DNA from: Datura wrightii
Lineage: Eukaryota; Streptophyta; Magnoliopsida; Solanales; Solanaceae
Assembly: GCA_035772735.1 (NCBI GenBank)
Contig: JASDFA010000004.1
Coordinates: 21,665,501 to 21,729,500 of the forward strand
Reading direction: 5' to 3'
Length of the DNA stretch: 64,000 nt
In this document: piece after piece, positions 42,867 through 54,602 of the stretch
Layout of the letters: each line of letters starts with the position of its first letter
How positions within the stretch are numbered: the stretch's first letter is position 1
Translations under genes and position numbers: made by a program
The notes under the pieces: generated by a model
Databases searched by the model: none
What the model was told of the DNA's origin: nothing
What the model saw: only the letters and a program-made list of their open reading frames with translations

Positions 42867-44483
42867 TGATCTTGGGCATATTTACGTGCCCAAGTGCTAT
42901 TTTATAACTTAGTTTAGTCGTGTTTGTCAATTTAATTGATTATATTCTCATGTGATTTTTAATATTTAAGTGCATACAATAACCAATGTGATTATCCCTT
43001 TATTTGTAGGTGAAATATGCTAGGAGGGGATTACATTGATGATGCACGAACAAGATGAAACGTCAAAATGAGTTTGAGGAAGATTGTAAGAAATGTGCAT
43101 GAAAATATCAATGTTGCACTACCTAACATGCCACGACGGCACACCTGCGTGACCAGCGTCGTGTCACGCAGGCGTGTGCTTGCAAGATACATGCTAGGCC
43201 CTCCTGCGCGCCAGCGTTCGTGTCACGCATGCAGGAGTATGCGTGTGATGCGCAGGCCAATGTAGGCGATGCCGCATCTAGGTCGTGCCACGCTGTGCGA
43301 GCTGCGCGCCAACGTCTGTGCCACGCCGATGTCACTCGCCCATGCTGTGCTAGCGATCACCAACCAGCAGCTGTCCGCGTTTGGGCCGTGTCACGGAGGC
43401 AAAGTGAGGTGCCTAGGTCTGTGACAATGAGGCAGTTTACCAATGACCAAAAATCTAAAATTTCAACTTAGTATAAATTTAACACTTAGCTCCTAAAATC
43501 ATTTATCATGAAATATTTTTGGGAAAATGGAAAAGAGCGAAGGGAGAAGTGAAAACTCTACCTTAGGTTCATTATTTTTCATTCTCTTTTAATTACTCTT
43601 GTAAGTACATAACTTTCATTATATTTTTGAATAAGTGTATGAACATGAGTGACTAAAATCCTTCCTCTAGGGTTGAGGCCACATGATATGATTGTAAATG
43701 CATGAGTTCATATTCGTTTTGAGTTTTTAGTTGTTGTTTTGTTGTGCACTCTTCATTATTGTTGTTTTTATGCTTGATCACCATGAAAATAAACTCGTTA
43801 AGCTTAGGTAAAAGCTCGAAAGAGTAATCCTAGGATAGAACATAAGAATGTAGGGAGCAAGATCTTACTTTTAATATAGGATTCGCGGTTAGGATAGAAA
43901 CTATACCTAATTTGCCTTGCTTGGTTACTAAAACGGGATGATAGCTAGACACCGACTTAGAATTATCACATCACCGCTTGTAGAAGTAGTTGTGAAGAAA
44001 GTCAGGTTAAATGATTAGAGGTACGAAAGTCCATAATTAAGGGCATAAACCTCATAAACCACATCCACGTAGTTAAATTGCTCACGAATTAGGACGTCAC
44101 ATCCACGCTCAACGATGTAGGTGTGAGACTAGTTTGTCATTTTTAGAGGCTCGAGAGACCATGAACACCACATTTTAACTATGTGAGACAAAAACTGAAG
44201 CTTTCATACTCGAACCATTTTAAATTGTAGCATTGCATGATTATCAAGCCTTAACTCTAGTTGCTTTTTGTATTGTTTCCCGATTGTTTGCTGATCACCC
44301 CTAGATTTAATTAGACTATCCAAAATCTCCTCTATCAACACTTGTGAAGGTTAAATTAATACTTGAACTTGAATATTCACTGAATTAGTCCAGTCCCTGT
44401 GGATTCGACGTCCGGCTCTTAAAAAGGGCCACTGTATTACTTGTATGACCGCGTACGCTTGCGCAGTGCGCTAGGGCACAACA
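42867..44483 (+). repeat. 5' LTR of element C
   Basis: Begins TGATCTTGGGC and ends GGGCACAACA. A GC- and CpG-rich block of about 300 bases (43125-43430) stands out from the AT-rich remainder. TCACGCA(G/T)GC-type words repeat inside it. Confidence 0.92.
43125..43430. other. CpG-rich block in C 5' LTR
   Basis: High GC with many CpG sites and repeated (G)TGTCACGCA and CCAGCGT words. Open frames appear on both strands merely because stops are rare at this composition. The partner block in the right LTR is 47755-48062. Confidence 0.8.
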
Positions 44484-44489
44484 AGTTAT

Positions 44490-44507
44490 TGGCGCCGTTG
44501 CCGGGGA
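44490..44507 (+). other. tRNA-Asp primer-binding site of C
   Basis: TGGCGCCGTTGCCGGGGA is an exact 18-base complement to the plant tRNA-Asp 3' end, six bases after the LTR. Confidence 0.93.
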
Positions 44508-44627
44508 CTGGCGAAATTGGTGAATTTCTTTTTTGTGTTAGTGGCTAATTTTCTAAGTGTTGAAAAAAAATATTTATTACTTTTAGATTTCTTTTATTTT
44601 TATTTTTAGTTTGATACTCTTCTTGAC

Positions 44628-44925
44628 ATGACATCATGGAACACAAGTGGTTTGAATGGTGGATACTCATATTTCGATAAGTCTTGTTTGAATTGTGGAG
44701 AATCCCACTTGTGGCAACATTGTCCTACTTGCAGTATATGTGGTGGTTAGGATGGCCATTGGAATGGTTGTCCAATTTTGTATTCCCCTTCCCCAAGCCT
44801 CTATTATGATCCTTTTGTTGTTTTTGATGAGTACAGGAATGATGAAGAGGAGGACTTAGAACACCAAGCTCAAATAGCAAACACGTTAAAACGGGTCTTT
44901 GAGAAGACAGAAGCAATGAAGGAGT
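44628..44925 (+). pseudogene. Element C small zinc-knuckle ORF (gag-like remnant)
   Basis: The frame from ATG at 44628 (MTSWNTSGLNGGY) has two cysteine/histidine clusters, CLNCGESHLWQHC and CSICGG-stop-DGHWNGC. Their spacing is close to but not exactly that of retroviral knuckles. A TAG at 44748-44750 lies inside the second. An acidic stretch (YRNDEEEDLEHQAQI) follows. In Athila-like elements a similar segment opens gag; the capsid part is missing here. Function uncertain. Confidence 0.55.
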
Positions 44926-44974
44926 AGATGGAATAATAAGAATTCAGACTAAGGAAAATGGAGAGGCCCTAGAA

Positions 44975-45440
44975 ATGATAAAAGCTAAGTTGACAGAGAT
45001 AAAGGCTAAGGATGAAGCTTGCACTGATTTTCAAGTCACGGTCTTAGTCAGTACTCAAGAAAGATCTCAAGGAGAAAAAAGAGTAAGTTCAGAATCTCGT
45101 GAGAGTCTTTGTGATGGTCTCACATATATGGCCAATCCCATCATAAAAGGAGCGGATAAAGTTCCAACCATTTGACATTCATGTGGAGTTAGATGTTGAT
45201 GTGGAGAAGGTGTAAAAAAGTATAGGTCAAGTACAATGCAGTTTCAGAGTTGAGGAGTATTGTACCCCACTCAAAGCATTTCTCGACATTAAGTTTGGTT
45301 GACAACCTAGAAATAGAGTCTTCCAAGCTTATAGAGAAAGGTCTAGGTGAGGAACAAGCCCTGTATATTCTGCAATTTGTTGAGTCGAAGAGACAGAACG
45401 ACTTCACTTACTTCAGGGCCAATAAGTGTAAGAGGTGACA
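44975..45440 (+). pseudogene. Element C unidentified coding remnant
   Basis: A 66-codon open part (MIKAKLTEIKAKDEA) and, in shifted frames at 45180-45440, text such as VEEYCTPLKAFLDIKFG suggest decayed coding sequence before the hairpin. I do not recognise a domain. Confidence 0.35.
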
Positions 45441-45559
45441 TCTACTGTTTGGTCCCTTAAATCTTTCACCACCATACCTAGATCATAATAGGAAATTGGA
45501 AAAGAAATTAGGGGTGAAATTCATATCCTTAAAATGGAAGGAAAAGTTGTGGAACTTGA

Positions 45560-45612
45560 CGCGTCGTGCCGCAATGTAAAATCAGGCGCTGCTTGGGAGG
45601 CAACCCAAGGGT
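45560..45612 (+). other. Hairpin unit in element C
   Basis: GCGTCGTGCCGCAATG.AAAATCAGGCGCT leads into a perfect stem-loop, CTTGGG-AGGCAA-CCCAAG (45592-45609). It is homologous to the doublets of B and B2, but present once. Confidence 0.8.
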
Positions 45613-47495
45613 ACCATAGGTACAATTTTCTTCTTCTATTGTTTTGATTTTGGGTTATTTTCACTTTTTGTTTTGTTTTTGTGAAGTAAGCACAGGAAAA
45701 GGGAAAGTCTGAGTATCCGAGGAAGTAAGAGCTAATGAGCATGACAAGAAGATGAGTGTGGGGTTGATGACCCACTTGTTCAAAAAAGAAGAAAAACATG
45801 CTATTAGCAGGCCTAGAGGCCTCAGGGAGTATTTTTCACCCTTGCAGTATTCTTATTTGATGCCTTGGGGACATATCATGATTCAAGTGTGGGGTGATGG
45901 AAATTTCAAAATTTTGTACTTAATGAATTCGAGTGAAGTTGGTGCTTGGTATGATATTGATTGATGAAAAAGTTTTAGTTGAGCATAATTCACCCACCCT
46001 TTGGTTTTTATTTTCGGTTCTTTTCTGAAAGGGGGCACTTTGAACCGATGAATAAAATTTTTCGTTGACTGTATATAATGATGTTAGCCATAGTTAGGGA
46101 CTTTTCCCGACGATGGATAGATGGCGATCGTCTTGAGGGAAAATTAGTCAATAGGTTTGTGTTGTGAACCCTTAGTTGATTGATGGCTCGATGTTCTTGC
46201 TATGTACTGTACATGATTGTGAGATGCAAGTGTTGTAAATTTTGAAGCATGTTTAGCAATTGTATAACTCTGTTTGAGACAACTAGGCTCTTGAATATGA
46301 CTCTATGTGCTTAAAGCTTAATTCTAAATTCTTGTGATTAGCTGAGTGAAGAGTCTACCGAATTGTCTTAGGTTGAGCATTTGCTATGAGTGTAAGGTTT
46401 TTGAATATTTTATACTATTGTGTAGTGTCTAGAACTTTCCTGGTGTGTATACAAAACGAAATGAGGGATGTGAATTGTAGGAGATGATTTAGGCATTTCT
46501 TAAAATGAGCCTAATTTTTATCCTTCGCTTTACCTACCTTTAATATATGATCCTAGTTAACCCCATTGAGCCTTTAGCCTATTCTTTGCTAGCCACAAAA
46601 TGAGCTTAAACCTTTCTTTTCAATAACCTTGAATTTGATCCAAAACTCCTAAGCGCTTATTTGAAATTGCAAAAGAAGTTAAGGAATGAGAAGTTGGAAG
46701 AAGAAGGAAAAGAGTAGTTGTGGGAGTTGAAGAAAAGACTAGAGGTGCACTTGTTTAAAAATGAATAAGAGTTAGTAGGAAGTAAAAGAAGACAAGAGCA
46801 AAAAGAATTTGCTTAAGTACCTTACTAATAGCTTAAGTGTGCCTAAGGAAATAGGGAAACAAAGAGGAAAAGTGGGAGTTGAAAAGAATAAAGGTGAAGT
46901 AAGAGGATATATATTCGTAATGAAAGGGTGATGTATTAAAAGCGCTTAGGGAAGATAGTCACTATTACTGGCCAGAATAGTACCTACCCGCCCCTTAGCC
47001 TACATTACAACCCACTAAGTCCTACTTGATATTACTTTCAAACACTCCTAAATTAGTGGAGCAAAACACTAAAGGCAAGCTTATGGGTCAATACATGTTT
47101 CATGTGAATTCTTTGTGAGAGTGAGCTTATTTCTTATTCATATACCCATACATGTTATAATTTGAAAACTTATGAGCGAAAAATTGAGTAACTCTCTTGT
47201 TGTAAGGGAAAATGTTTGATGAAGGATAAAATTCATGTAGGATGTCTTACTTGGTTGATGTGCATTGAGTTTGTTGAGTTTGAGAGTCGATTCTTGAGGC
47301 TAGGAAGTTTTAATGTAGTTATATGTGATTTTAACAGTTATATCTTACATGCTCTATTTTAAACTTGCTATCTAAAACAATAGTTGTAGCCTTAGCTTGA
47401 ATTGTCTTGCTTCAATTAGCTATATGTGAGTTCTTCATGTGAATAAGATGTAATAGAGTTGTTCGAGGAAGAACAAGGCTTTAAGTGTGGGGTAG
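45613..47495 (+). other. Element C 3' untranslated region
   Basis: No convincing ORF. A purine-rich tract lies at about 46670-46960, AGCCTACATTACAA at 46997-47010, and the plus-strand primer TTAAGTGTGGGGTAG just before the 3' LTR. Confidence 0.75.
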
Positions 47496-49110
47496 TGATC
47501 TTGGGCATATTTACGTGCCCAAGTGCTATTTTATAACTTAGTTTAGTCGTGTTTGTCAATTTAATTGATTATATTCTCATGTGATTTTGAATATTTAAGT
47601 GCATACACTAACCAATATGATTAGCCCTTTGTTTGTAGGTGAAATATTCTAGGAGGGGCTTAAATTGATGACCTACAAACAAGATGAAACGTTGGAATGA
47701 GTTGGAGGAAGATTGAAAGAAATGTGCATGAAAATATCAATGTTGCACTGCCCAGCGTGCCATGCTGGTAGACCTGCGCGACCAGCGCCATGTCATGCAG
47801 GTGTGTGCTCGCAGGATGCATGCCAGACCCTCCTGCGTGCCAGCGTCCGCGTCACGCATGCAGGAGTATGCGCGCGATGCGCAGGCCAATGCAGGTGATG
47901 CCGCATCCAGGCTGTGCCACGCTGCGCGAGCTACGTGCCAACGTCTGTGCCACGCCGATGTCACTTGGCTATGCTGTGCCAGCGATCACCAACTAGTAGC
48001 TGTCTGCGTTTGGGCCGTGTCACATAGGCAAAGTGAGGCGCCCAGGTCTGTGACACGGAGGTAGTTTACCAATGACCAAAAATCTGAAATTTCAACTTAG
48101 TATAAATTTAACATTTAGCTCCTAAAATCATTTATCATGAAATATTTTTGGGAAAACGGAAAGGAGCTAAGGGAGAAGTGAAGAATTCAACCTAAGGTTC
48201 ATTATTTTTCACTCTCTTTTAATTACTCTTGTAAGTACATTACTTTAATTATATTTTTGAGTAAGTGTACGAACATGAGTGGATAAAATCCTTCCTCTAG
48301 GGTTGAGGCCACATGATATGATTGTAAATGCATGAGTTCATCTTTGGTTTGAGTTTTTAGTTGTTGTTTTGTCATGCACTATTCATTATTGTTGTTTTTA
48401 TGCTTGATCACCATGAAAACAAACTTGTTAATCTTAGGTAAAAGCTCGAAAGAGTAACCCTAGGCTAGACCACAAGAATGTAGGGAGCAAGTTCTTATTT
48501 TTAAGATAGGATTTGCGGTTAGGATAGAAACTATACCTAATTTGCCTTGCTTGGTTACTAAAACGGAATGATAGCTAGATACCAACTTAGAATTGTCACA
48601 TCACTGCTCATAGAAGTAGTTGTAAAGCTAAGTCAGGTTAAATGATTAGAGGTAGGAAAGTCCATAATCAAGGGCATAAACCATGTAAACCACTTCAACA
48701 TAGTTAAATTGTTTACGAATTAGGATGTCACATCCCCGCTCAACGATGTAGGTGTGAGACTAGTTTGTTGTGTTTAGAGGCTTGAGAGACCATGAACACC
48801 GCATTACTATGTGAGACAACAATTGAAGCTTTCATACTCGAACCGTTGTGAATTGTAGCATTGCATGATTATCAGGCCTTAACTCTAGTTGCTTCTTGTA
48901 TTATTTCTCGATTGTTTTGTGATCACCCCTAGATTTAATTAAATTATCCAAAATCTCTTCTACCAACACTTGTGAAGGTTAAATTAACACTTGAACTTGA
49001 ATATTCGCTAAATTAGTCTAGTCCCTGTGGGTTCGACATCCGACTCTTAAAAAGGGCCACTGTATTACTTGTACAACCGCGTACGCTTGCGCGTGCGCTG
49101 GGGCGCAACA
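47496..49110 (+). repeat. 3' LTR of element C
   Basis: Begins TGATCTTGGGC and ends GGGGCGCAACA. Many differences from the left LTR inside the CpG-rich block (47755-48062) are C/T or G/A at CpG sites, as expected of decayed methylated DNA. Confidence 0.92.
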
Positions 49111-49115
49111 TGCAT

Positions 49116-50517
49116 GACCTAGAGTTGGCAGCAGTGGTGTTAACGTTGAAGATTTGGAGACACTACATGTATAGGGTGCACATGGATTTGTTCACAGATC
49201 ACAAGAGCCTTCAGTATGTGTTCACTCAAAAGGACCTAAATTTGCGATAAAGAAGGTGGTTGGAGCTTCTTAAGGACTATGACATGAGTGTACTTTATCA
49301 TCCAGGCAAGGACAATGTAGTGGCGGATGCCCCTAGGAGGTTGTCCATGGAGAGTGTGTCTCACGTTGAGGATGGAAGGAGAGAGTTGGTGAAGGATGTG
49401 CATCGGCTCGCTCGTTTGGGAGTTCACCTTGTTGACTTGAGGGATGGTGGTATTATTGTTAAGAATGTGTCAGAATCTTCATTGGTGACCGAGGTCAAGG
49501 TAGGAGGATGAGGATCCTATTTTGGTATAGCTAAAGGAAGCTGTCCAGCATAAGGAGGTAAAGTCTTTTCACAGGGGGAGATGATATTCTTCATTATCAG
49601 GATAGTTTATGTGTTCCAGGTGTTCATGATTTGAGAGAACAAATGTTGCATGAGGCTCATGCATCCCTATATTCTATAAATCCAGATGCTACCAAGATGT
49701 ACCATGACCTACGAGAAGTCTTTGGTGGAATGCCATGAAAAAGGACATAGCGAAGTTTGTGGCTAAGTGCTCAAATTGTTAGCAAGTGAAATTTGAGCAT
49801 CAAATACCTGGAGATATTTCAAGACATTAGTATCCCTACTTAGAAGTGGGAAGAGATTAATATGGACTTCACTACGGGGTTGCCTCGCACTCGCCGACAG
49901 TATGACTCCATTTTGGTGATTGTGGATGGGTTGACTAAAGCAACTCATTTCTTATCGGTCAAAACTACCAATTCAATTGAGGACTATGATATCTTGTACA
50001 TTTGGGAGTTAGTTCAGTTTCATGGAGTTCTCTTGTCCATCATTTCATATAGAGGTACTTAGTTTACCTCATAGTTTTGGAAGTCGTTTCAGAAGGGACT
50101 TGGTACTCAAGTCAAGCTTAGCACAACTTTTCACCCACAGAAAGATGGTTAGGTTGAGCGGACCATTCAGAACCTTGAGGATATATTGAGAGCATGTGTT
50201 ATTGATTTCAAGGGTAGCTGGGATGATCACTTTCCTATCATCGAGTTTGCATAAAACAACAACTACTATTCTAGCATTCTGATGGCTCCATTTAAGGCTA
50301 TTTATAGTCAGAGGTATAGATCGCCTATTGGTTGGTTTGAGGTAGGTGAAGCTACGTTGATAGGGTCATATTTAGTTCATGTGGTTATGGAGAAGGTTCA
50401 ACTTATAAGGGAAAGGCTGAAAACAGCTCAGAGTCATCAAAAGTCATATGATGATGTTAGGCGGAGAGAGCTTGAGTTTGAAGTTGATGATTGGGTGTTC
50501 TTGAAGGTGTCTCCCAT
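49116..50517 (+). pseudogene. pol: D2 RNase H end and integrase, truncated
   Basis: Continues with LTLKIWRHYMYRVHMDLF, HKSLQYVFTQKDLNL, RRWLELLKDYDMSVLYHPGK and MESVSHVEDGRREL. The integrase zinc region is decayed near 49640-49800. The core has MDFTTGLPRTRRQYDSILVIV (start at 49862), THFLSVKTT, the catalytic Glu region VERTIQNLEDIL near 50155 and KAIYSQRYRSPIGWFEVGEA at 50296. The reading ends at DDWVFLKVSP, where D1 continues with a GPY/F and chromodomain tail; here LTR H begins. Confidence 0.86.
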
Positions 50518-52154
50518 TGTAATACACTGAAAACTGTAAGATTAGATCCGGGAGTTGAAATAGTGAAAATAGAGTTTTTCTGCACCAGGTCACAAAACTA
50601 GTCGTCCAGTGACCCGTGGGATGCACCACGACTCGTTGAGTGACTCATGGGGAGGAGGGTGGACTTGGTTGGGATTTTGGGCATGAGGATGACCATTGGT
50701 GAGACCACGAGTCGTCAAGTCGGTCGTGGTTAGTGGCTGGTTAAAGGTCAAAAATTTTTGGCAGTGTCCCTAACGGTTTGTCACCACTAGTCATAGGTCA
50801 CTCCACGAGTCGTGGTGTCCTTCGTGGTGACCAGTGGTGATGAAATTCCAGTGCAGGAAATGGGAAGCAGACCAAGAGTCCTGGTGTGGAGCATAAGTCG
50901 TCAGTGCCTTGTGGGGACTGGCAGTGAGTATTTTTCTGCGAACATATTAAGGGATTTTCTATAATTTCTAAGTTCCTAAGGCCTATACTACATCGTTTTA
51001 AGCTCATTTAGTAGGGTTTTAAGGGTGTTAAACCTATTCTAAGCCCCACCATTCCCATGCATGCAACTTAGAGTTTGTCTTGGAGATCAAGTTTGAAGAA
51101 CCTCTCCAAATTCTCTTCAATTTTCTTTGGGCTTTCAAGTGGGAGTGTGAATAAGATTTACCCAGGTATGTGAGGCTATGAATGGGAGTTCCTTTCACTC
51201 TTATGCTTTAAACTCCTCTCAATTCCATGAATTCCAATCCTATATTCAAGTTTCATGATCTTATGGGGTCTATTCCAAAATTTTTGGGAAATTCTCTATG
51301 ATCTATCTATGGGTCAATTCCCTTTATGTATCAAATCATGTTTTATGATCTATGGGTAGGTTTTATAATTTATTTGACTATAAATTTATAGTTTCAATCT
51401 TAATTAAATTATGCACAATTATATATGCTTCATGAAAAGTCAAGTTATGATCTCATTATGATTTCTTGATCTTTTTAAGTCCTAAATTATGATTTATGAT
51501 TTATGATATGATTTCTCTCAAGTACTCATTATGAATTTATGATATCAAGTATATACATGTTTTACAAGTATGCATGAATTTCATGATTTACGGACTTATG
51601 ACTCTTGGCCGATTCACGGGCCCTTATTCATGGCTAATCATGTATTTCAAATAGGATCCATCATGTTATTATTTATTTTTCCATAAACTTCATGAATGAT
51701 TTTACGATTACGATATGAGCCCGCATGTGCATGTTTTTGAGAGCAGTGTCTAGCTCCTAGTAGACCTGACGTTCAGATAAACCCCATGGTCTCATAACTA
51801 CGTGACACCATAGGTGTGTGTGTATATATATATATATATATTAGTGGATCCCTGTGATATCACCACGCACGCACGTCCCCCTGCCTGGAAAGATGGGATG
51901 GTCCTGACCACTTGGGCGAAATAGTGGGGCATCATATAAGGCTCTATCATGATGGTGTAGGTTAAGACGAGTCCTCCCATTGTTGCTCATGATTTATGCA
52001 TGGTTATGTTTGTGTTACTTTGGATCGAGTTATGCTTAATAAAGCTTCCTCTTATGATTACGATTATGACTGATTTACGAATGTTTTGAAAACCTTGAGC
52101 TCTTATCTTTACATTATGATATTACTTTATAATCATGCTGTCCTACTCTTATGA
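50518..52154 (+). repeat. Truncated D-like LTR (H)
   Basis: Begins TGTAATACACTG right at the break in D2. It is a diverged relative of the D LTR: shared landmarks include TGCACCAGGTCACAAA, the MCATGCATGCA-like block at 51057, TTTACCCAGGTATGTGAGG at 51158, and GACGAGTC.TCCCATTGTTGCTCAT at about 51966. It stops at about 52154 (D position near 28413), some 500 bases before the expected LTR end, fused to B2. ACGACTCGT occurs at 50628. A GT/AT microsatellite lies at 51815-51841. Confidence 0.8.
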
Positions 52155-53990
52155 GGTTGTTAAGGCCGGACGACATGCGCGGGGCAACAGAGGTCATAGA
52201 TTTTCCCCTCAGTTCTTAGATGATGAGGAACATTGATGAAGTTGGGTCAACTGGAGAAATTGTACCACCACCACTGCTCGCTAGGGCCAAATTTGACATC
52301 ACGGGCATTATGATTCAACTGTTAAACATGAAAGGGTGTTCAGTGGTCACGCAACGGATGACACCAACATGCACCTCATGAACTTCATTGGAATATGCAA
52401 GGCGTACAGGTTGCCTGGAGTTAGCCAAGATACCATCAGGCTCAGACTATTCCCCTTTTCTCTGTCAGGGGAAGCCACTGTATGGTTATCGGAGTTGCCC
52501 AATGACTCCATAACCAACTGGAGGGAACTCAAGCAAGCCTTCTTGGAGAGATTCTTTCCCCCTCCAGAATGTTGCAGCTTAAGGATGAGATTTACACTTT
52601 CTGACAGCTCAAAACCAAGGTACTTCATGAAACCTGGCTGAGGTTCAAGAAGAAGTTGACGAAGTGACCAAACCATAAGATTCCAGATGACAGTTTGTTG
52701 GAAATTTTTTACAGGTCTTTAAACAATAGCATAAAAGCTGTGGCAGACACGGTGGCAGGAGGAGCATTGATGAGTCACACCTAGGAGCAAGCTGCTACTA
52801 TCCTTGATAGGCTGACTAAAACAAATAGGGAATGGCATACAAGGGAGGCAGATGCAGTGGCCGGTACATATGCTGTTGGTTTTACTGTAGACCAACGTAG
52901 GAAGAAAGAAGAATGCGACCAGGAGTTGGCTCATATGTCACATCGTTGGATTTACTTACAAAGCACATTATGGGAGCGAGAGCCTAAAAGGTAAATGCAG
53001 TGGGGACACAAGGACTAGAGTCTGGGGCAGATCATTTTGATTCCAAGGAGGAGGCAAATTTCCTAGACAGCCAGGTGGCGGGTTTCCGAGCCAACACCCA
53101 AGAGTCTGGACAAGACAATTGGCGCCAAGGTTCTGAAACCAAGGTCGAAACTAATATAGATATAACTACAACCAAAATGGGTATAGAGATAGGAGCCGAG
53201 GTCGTGAGCACGAAGAAGAATGGAGAAGGAATGATGGCTATAGTAATGACCGAGATGGAATGTATATGCCTCCCAATGCATGAGAGAGAGAGAGGCTGGG
53301 CAGTCAAAGCTAGAGAGTATGATGGCCGAGATTCTAAAAAAGGTGAGTTCCACTGATGACCAATTGAAGGAAATTCTTGGTGATATATCAAGCATGGGTC
53401 AGAGAGTGGAATCTCATGCGACAGCTATCAAGTAGATTGAACTGCAGCTGGGGCAACTGTCAGCAACATTGAACCCTAGACAAAAAGGTACACTACCTAA
53501 CAACACCCTCCAGAACCCAATGAATGATGGCTATTGCATGGCGATGATGACTAAGAGTGGTAAGACCACAGTTGACCCCCCTTTTCACGTTGTAGTTGAA
53601 CGGAAGAAAAAGAGCATAATTGAGGAGAATGAGAAGAGTGCTGAAATGGAGGGCACTAAAAATGCTGAGTTTCTAGAGGCTCCAATAGGTGAGAAAGAAC
53701 CTGACATTGATCAAGGAGCAACTCAAATGTATAATGCTATCCCGTGAACACCGCCACTGTTCCCCTAAAGAATGAAGAGAAAGGCAAAAAATTGTAAGTT
53801 CCAAAAGTTCCTATCAATGCTAAAACAATTACCGGTGAACATGCCATTGGTTGAGGCATTGGAACAAATGTCGGGATATGCTGAGTTCATGAAGGACTTA
53901 GTCACAAAGAAGAGGTTCGTAAGCTATGAGCCAGTGGAAATTTACATCACTGTAGTTCCATAGCTACACGGGTCCTGGCTCAAAAGAAGG
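52155..53990 (+). pseudogene. gag: B2 gag, broken
   Basis: The capsid part at 52336-52641 retains CKAYRLPGVSQDTIRLRL, LSGEATVWLSELP and NWRELKQAFLERFFPP, read in one frame for about 80 codons before a shift near 52565. The gag-protease linker is seen at 53469-53963 (MNPRQKGTLPNNT, TKSGKTTVDPP, LVEALEQMSGYAEFMKDL). The first part of gag is missing through truncation. Several stops and shifts. Confidence 0.85.
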
Positions 53991-54453
53991 AAGATCCGGG
54001 TGCTTTCACTATACCTTGCACCATTGGCAATGTCGAGTTCGCAAGGGCACTTCGTGATCTGGGAGCGAGCATCAACCTGATGCCCTTGGCAATGTCAAGC
54101 AATTGGGCTTAGGAGCACCCCCACTGAATACTATGTGGTTATTGATGGCCGACAGAATTGTGAAGAAGCCAGTGGGGATCCTGTTCGATGTGCTTGTTAA
54201 GGTAGACATATTCATATTCCCAGCAGACTTCGTTATTTTCGATTGCGAGGTTGATTATGAGGTCCCCATCATTTTGGGGCGACCTTTCCTTGCAACTGGG
54301 AGGGCCTTAGTAGATATGGAGGCGGGCCAATTGAAGTTCAGACTGAACAAAGAAGAGGTCACCTTCAACATCTGCTGGTCAATGTAGCAACCGAAGGAAT
54401 TTAGTGTAGTCTCAGCACTAGAGGATGAATCGGAGTCACTTGACGAATTCTGA
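53991..54453 (+). pseudogene. B2 protease
   Basis: The D-L-G-A active site (ALRDLGASINLMPL, near 54045) is followed by a deletion and frameshift relative to B, then an open part with RIVKKPVGILFDVLVKV, VPIILGRPFLATGRALVDME and a stop at 54385. Reading through it, the frame ends at TGA 54451-54453, the same codon position as in B. Confidence 0.85.
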
Positions 54454-54469
54454 GTAGTCAAGAGACTTG

Positions 54470-54602
54470 TGTCGTGTCACGACATTAAATGAGGTGCTTC
54501 TTGGGAGGCAACTCAAGTGGTGGCTTCGTGAATTCTGAGTAACCGGGCAAGCTGCATCGTGCCGCGATGTTAAATCAAGCGCATCTTGGGAGGCAACCCA
54601 AG
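54470..54602 (+). other. Hairpin doublet in B2
   Basis: Stem-loops CTTGGG-AGGCAA-CTCAAG (54500-54517, one G.U pair) and CTTGGG-AGGCAA-CCCAAG (54585-54602), spaced 85 bases as in B. Confidence 0.78.

Larger units (their letters stand above)
42867..49110 (+). mobile_element. Short non-autonomous Athila-like LTR element C, nested in D2
   Basis: LTRs 42867-44483 and 47496-49110 flank only 3.0 kb. The flanks CGCAT (42862-42866) and TGCAT (49111-49115) form a 5-bp duplication with one difference; joining them restores the D2 RNase H text between NYL and DLELA seen in relatives. The interior has an exact tRNA-Asp primer site, a zinc-knuckle ORF relic, one CTTGGG/CCCAAG hairpin, the Athila-like AGCCTACATTACAA motif, and no RT, integrase or recognisable protease. 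Confidence 0.9.
28937..50517 (+). mobile_element. Ty3/gypsy element D2, split by two nested elements and truncated at 3' end
   Basis: D2 sequence proper is 28937-30630, 41509-42866 and 49116-50517. Element B interrupts it between protease and RT; element C interrupts it in RNase H. Removing both restores the order and local sequence seen in D1. The 3' end stops in the integrase C-terminus after the codons for VFLKVSP, where LTR H begins; the chromodomain tail and 3' LTR are missing. Confidence 0.88.

Noticed and set aside
43068..43471. Several overlapping open frames in the C LTR (and 47713-48064)
   Set aside because: They arise from the GC-rich composition; both LTR copies show them on both strands with different lengths.
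44490..44507. tRNA-Asp gene
   Set aside because: Only the last 18 bases match; it is the primer-binding site beside an LTR.
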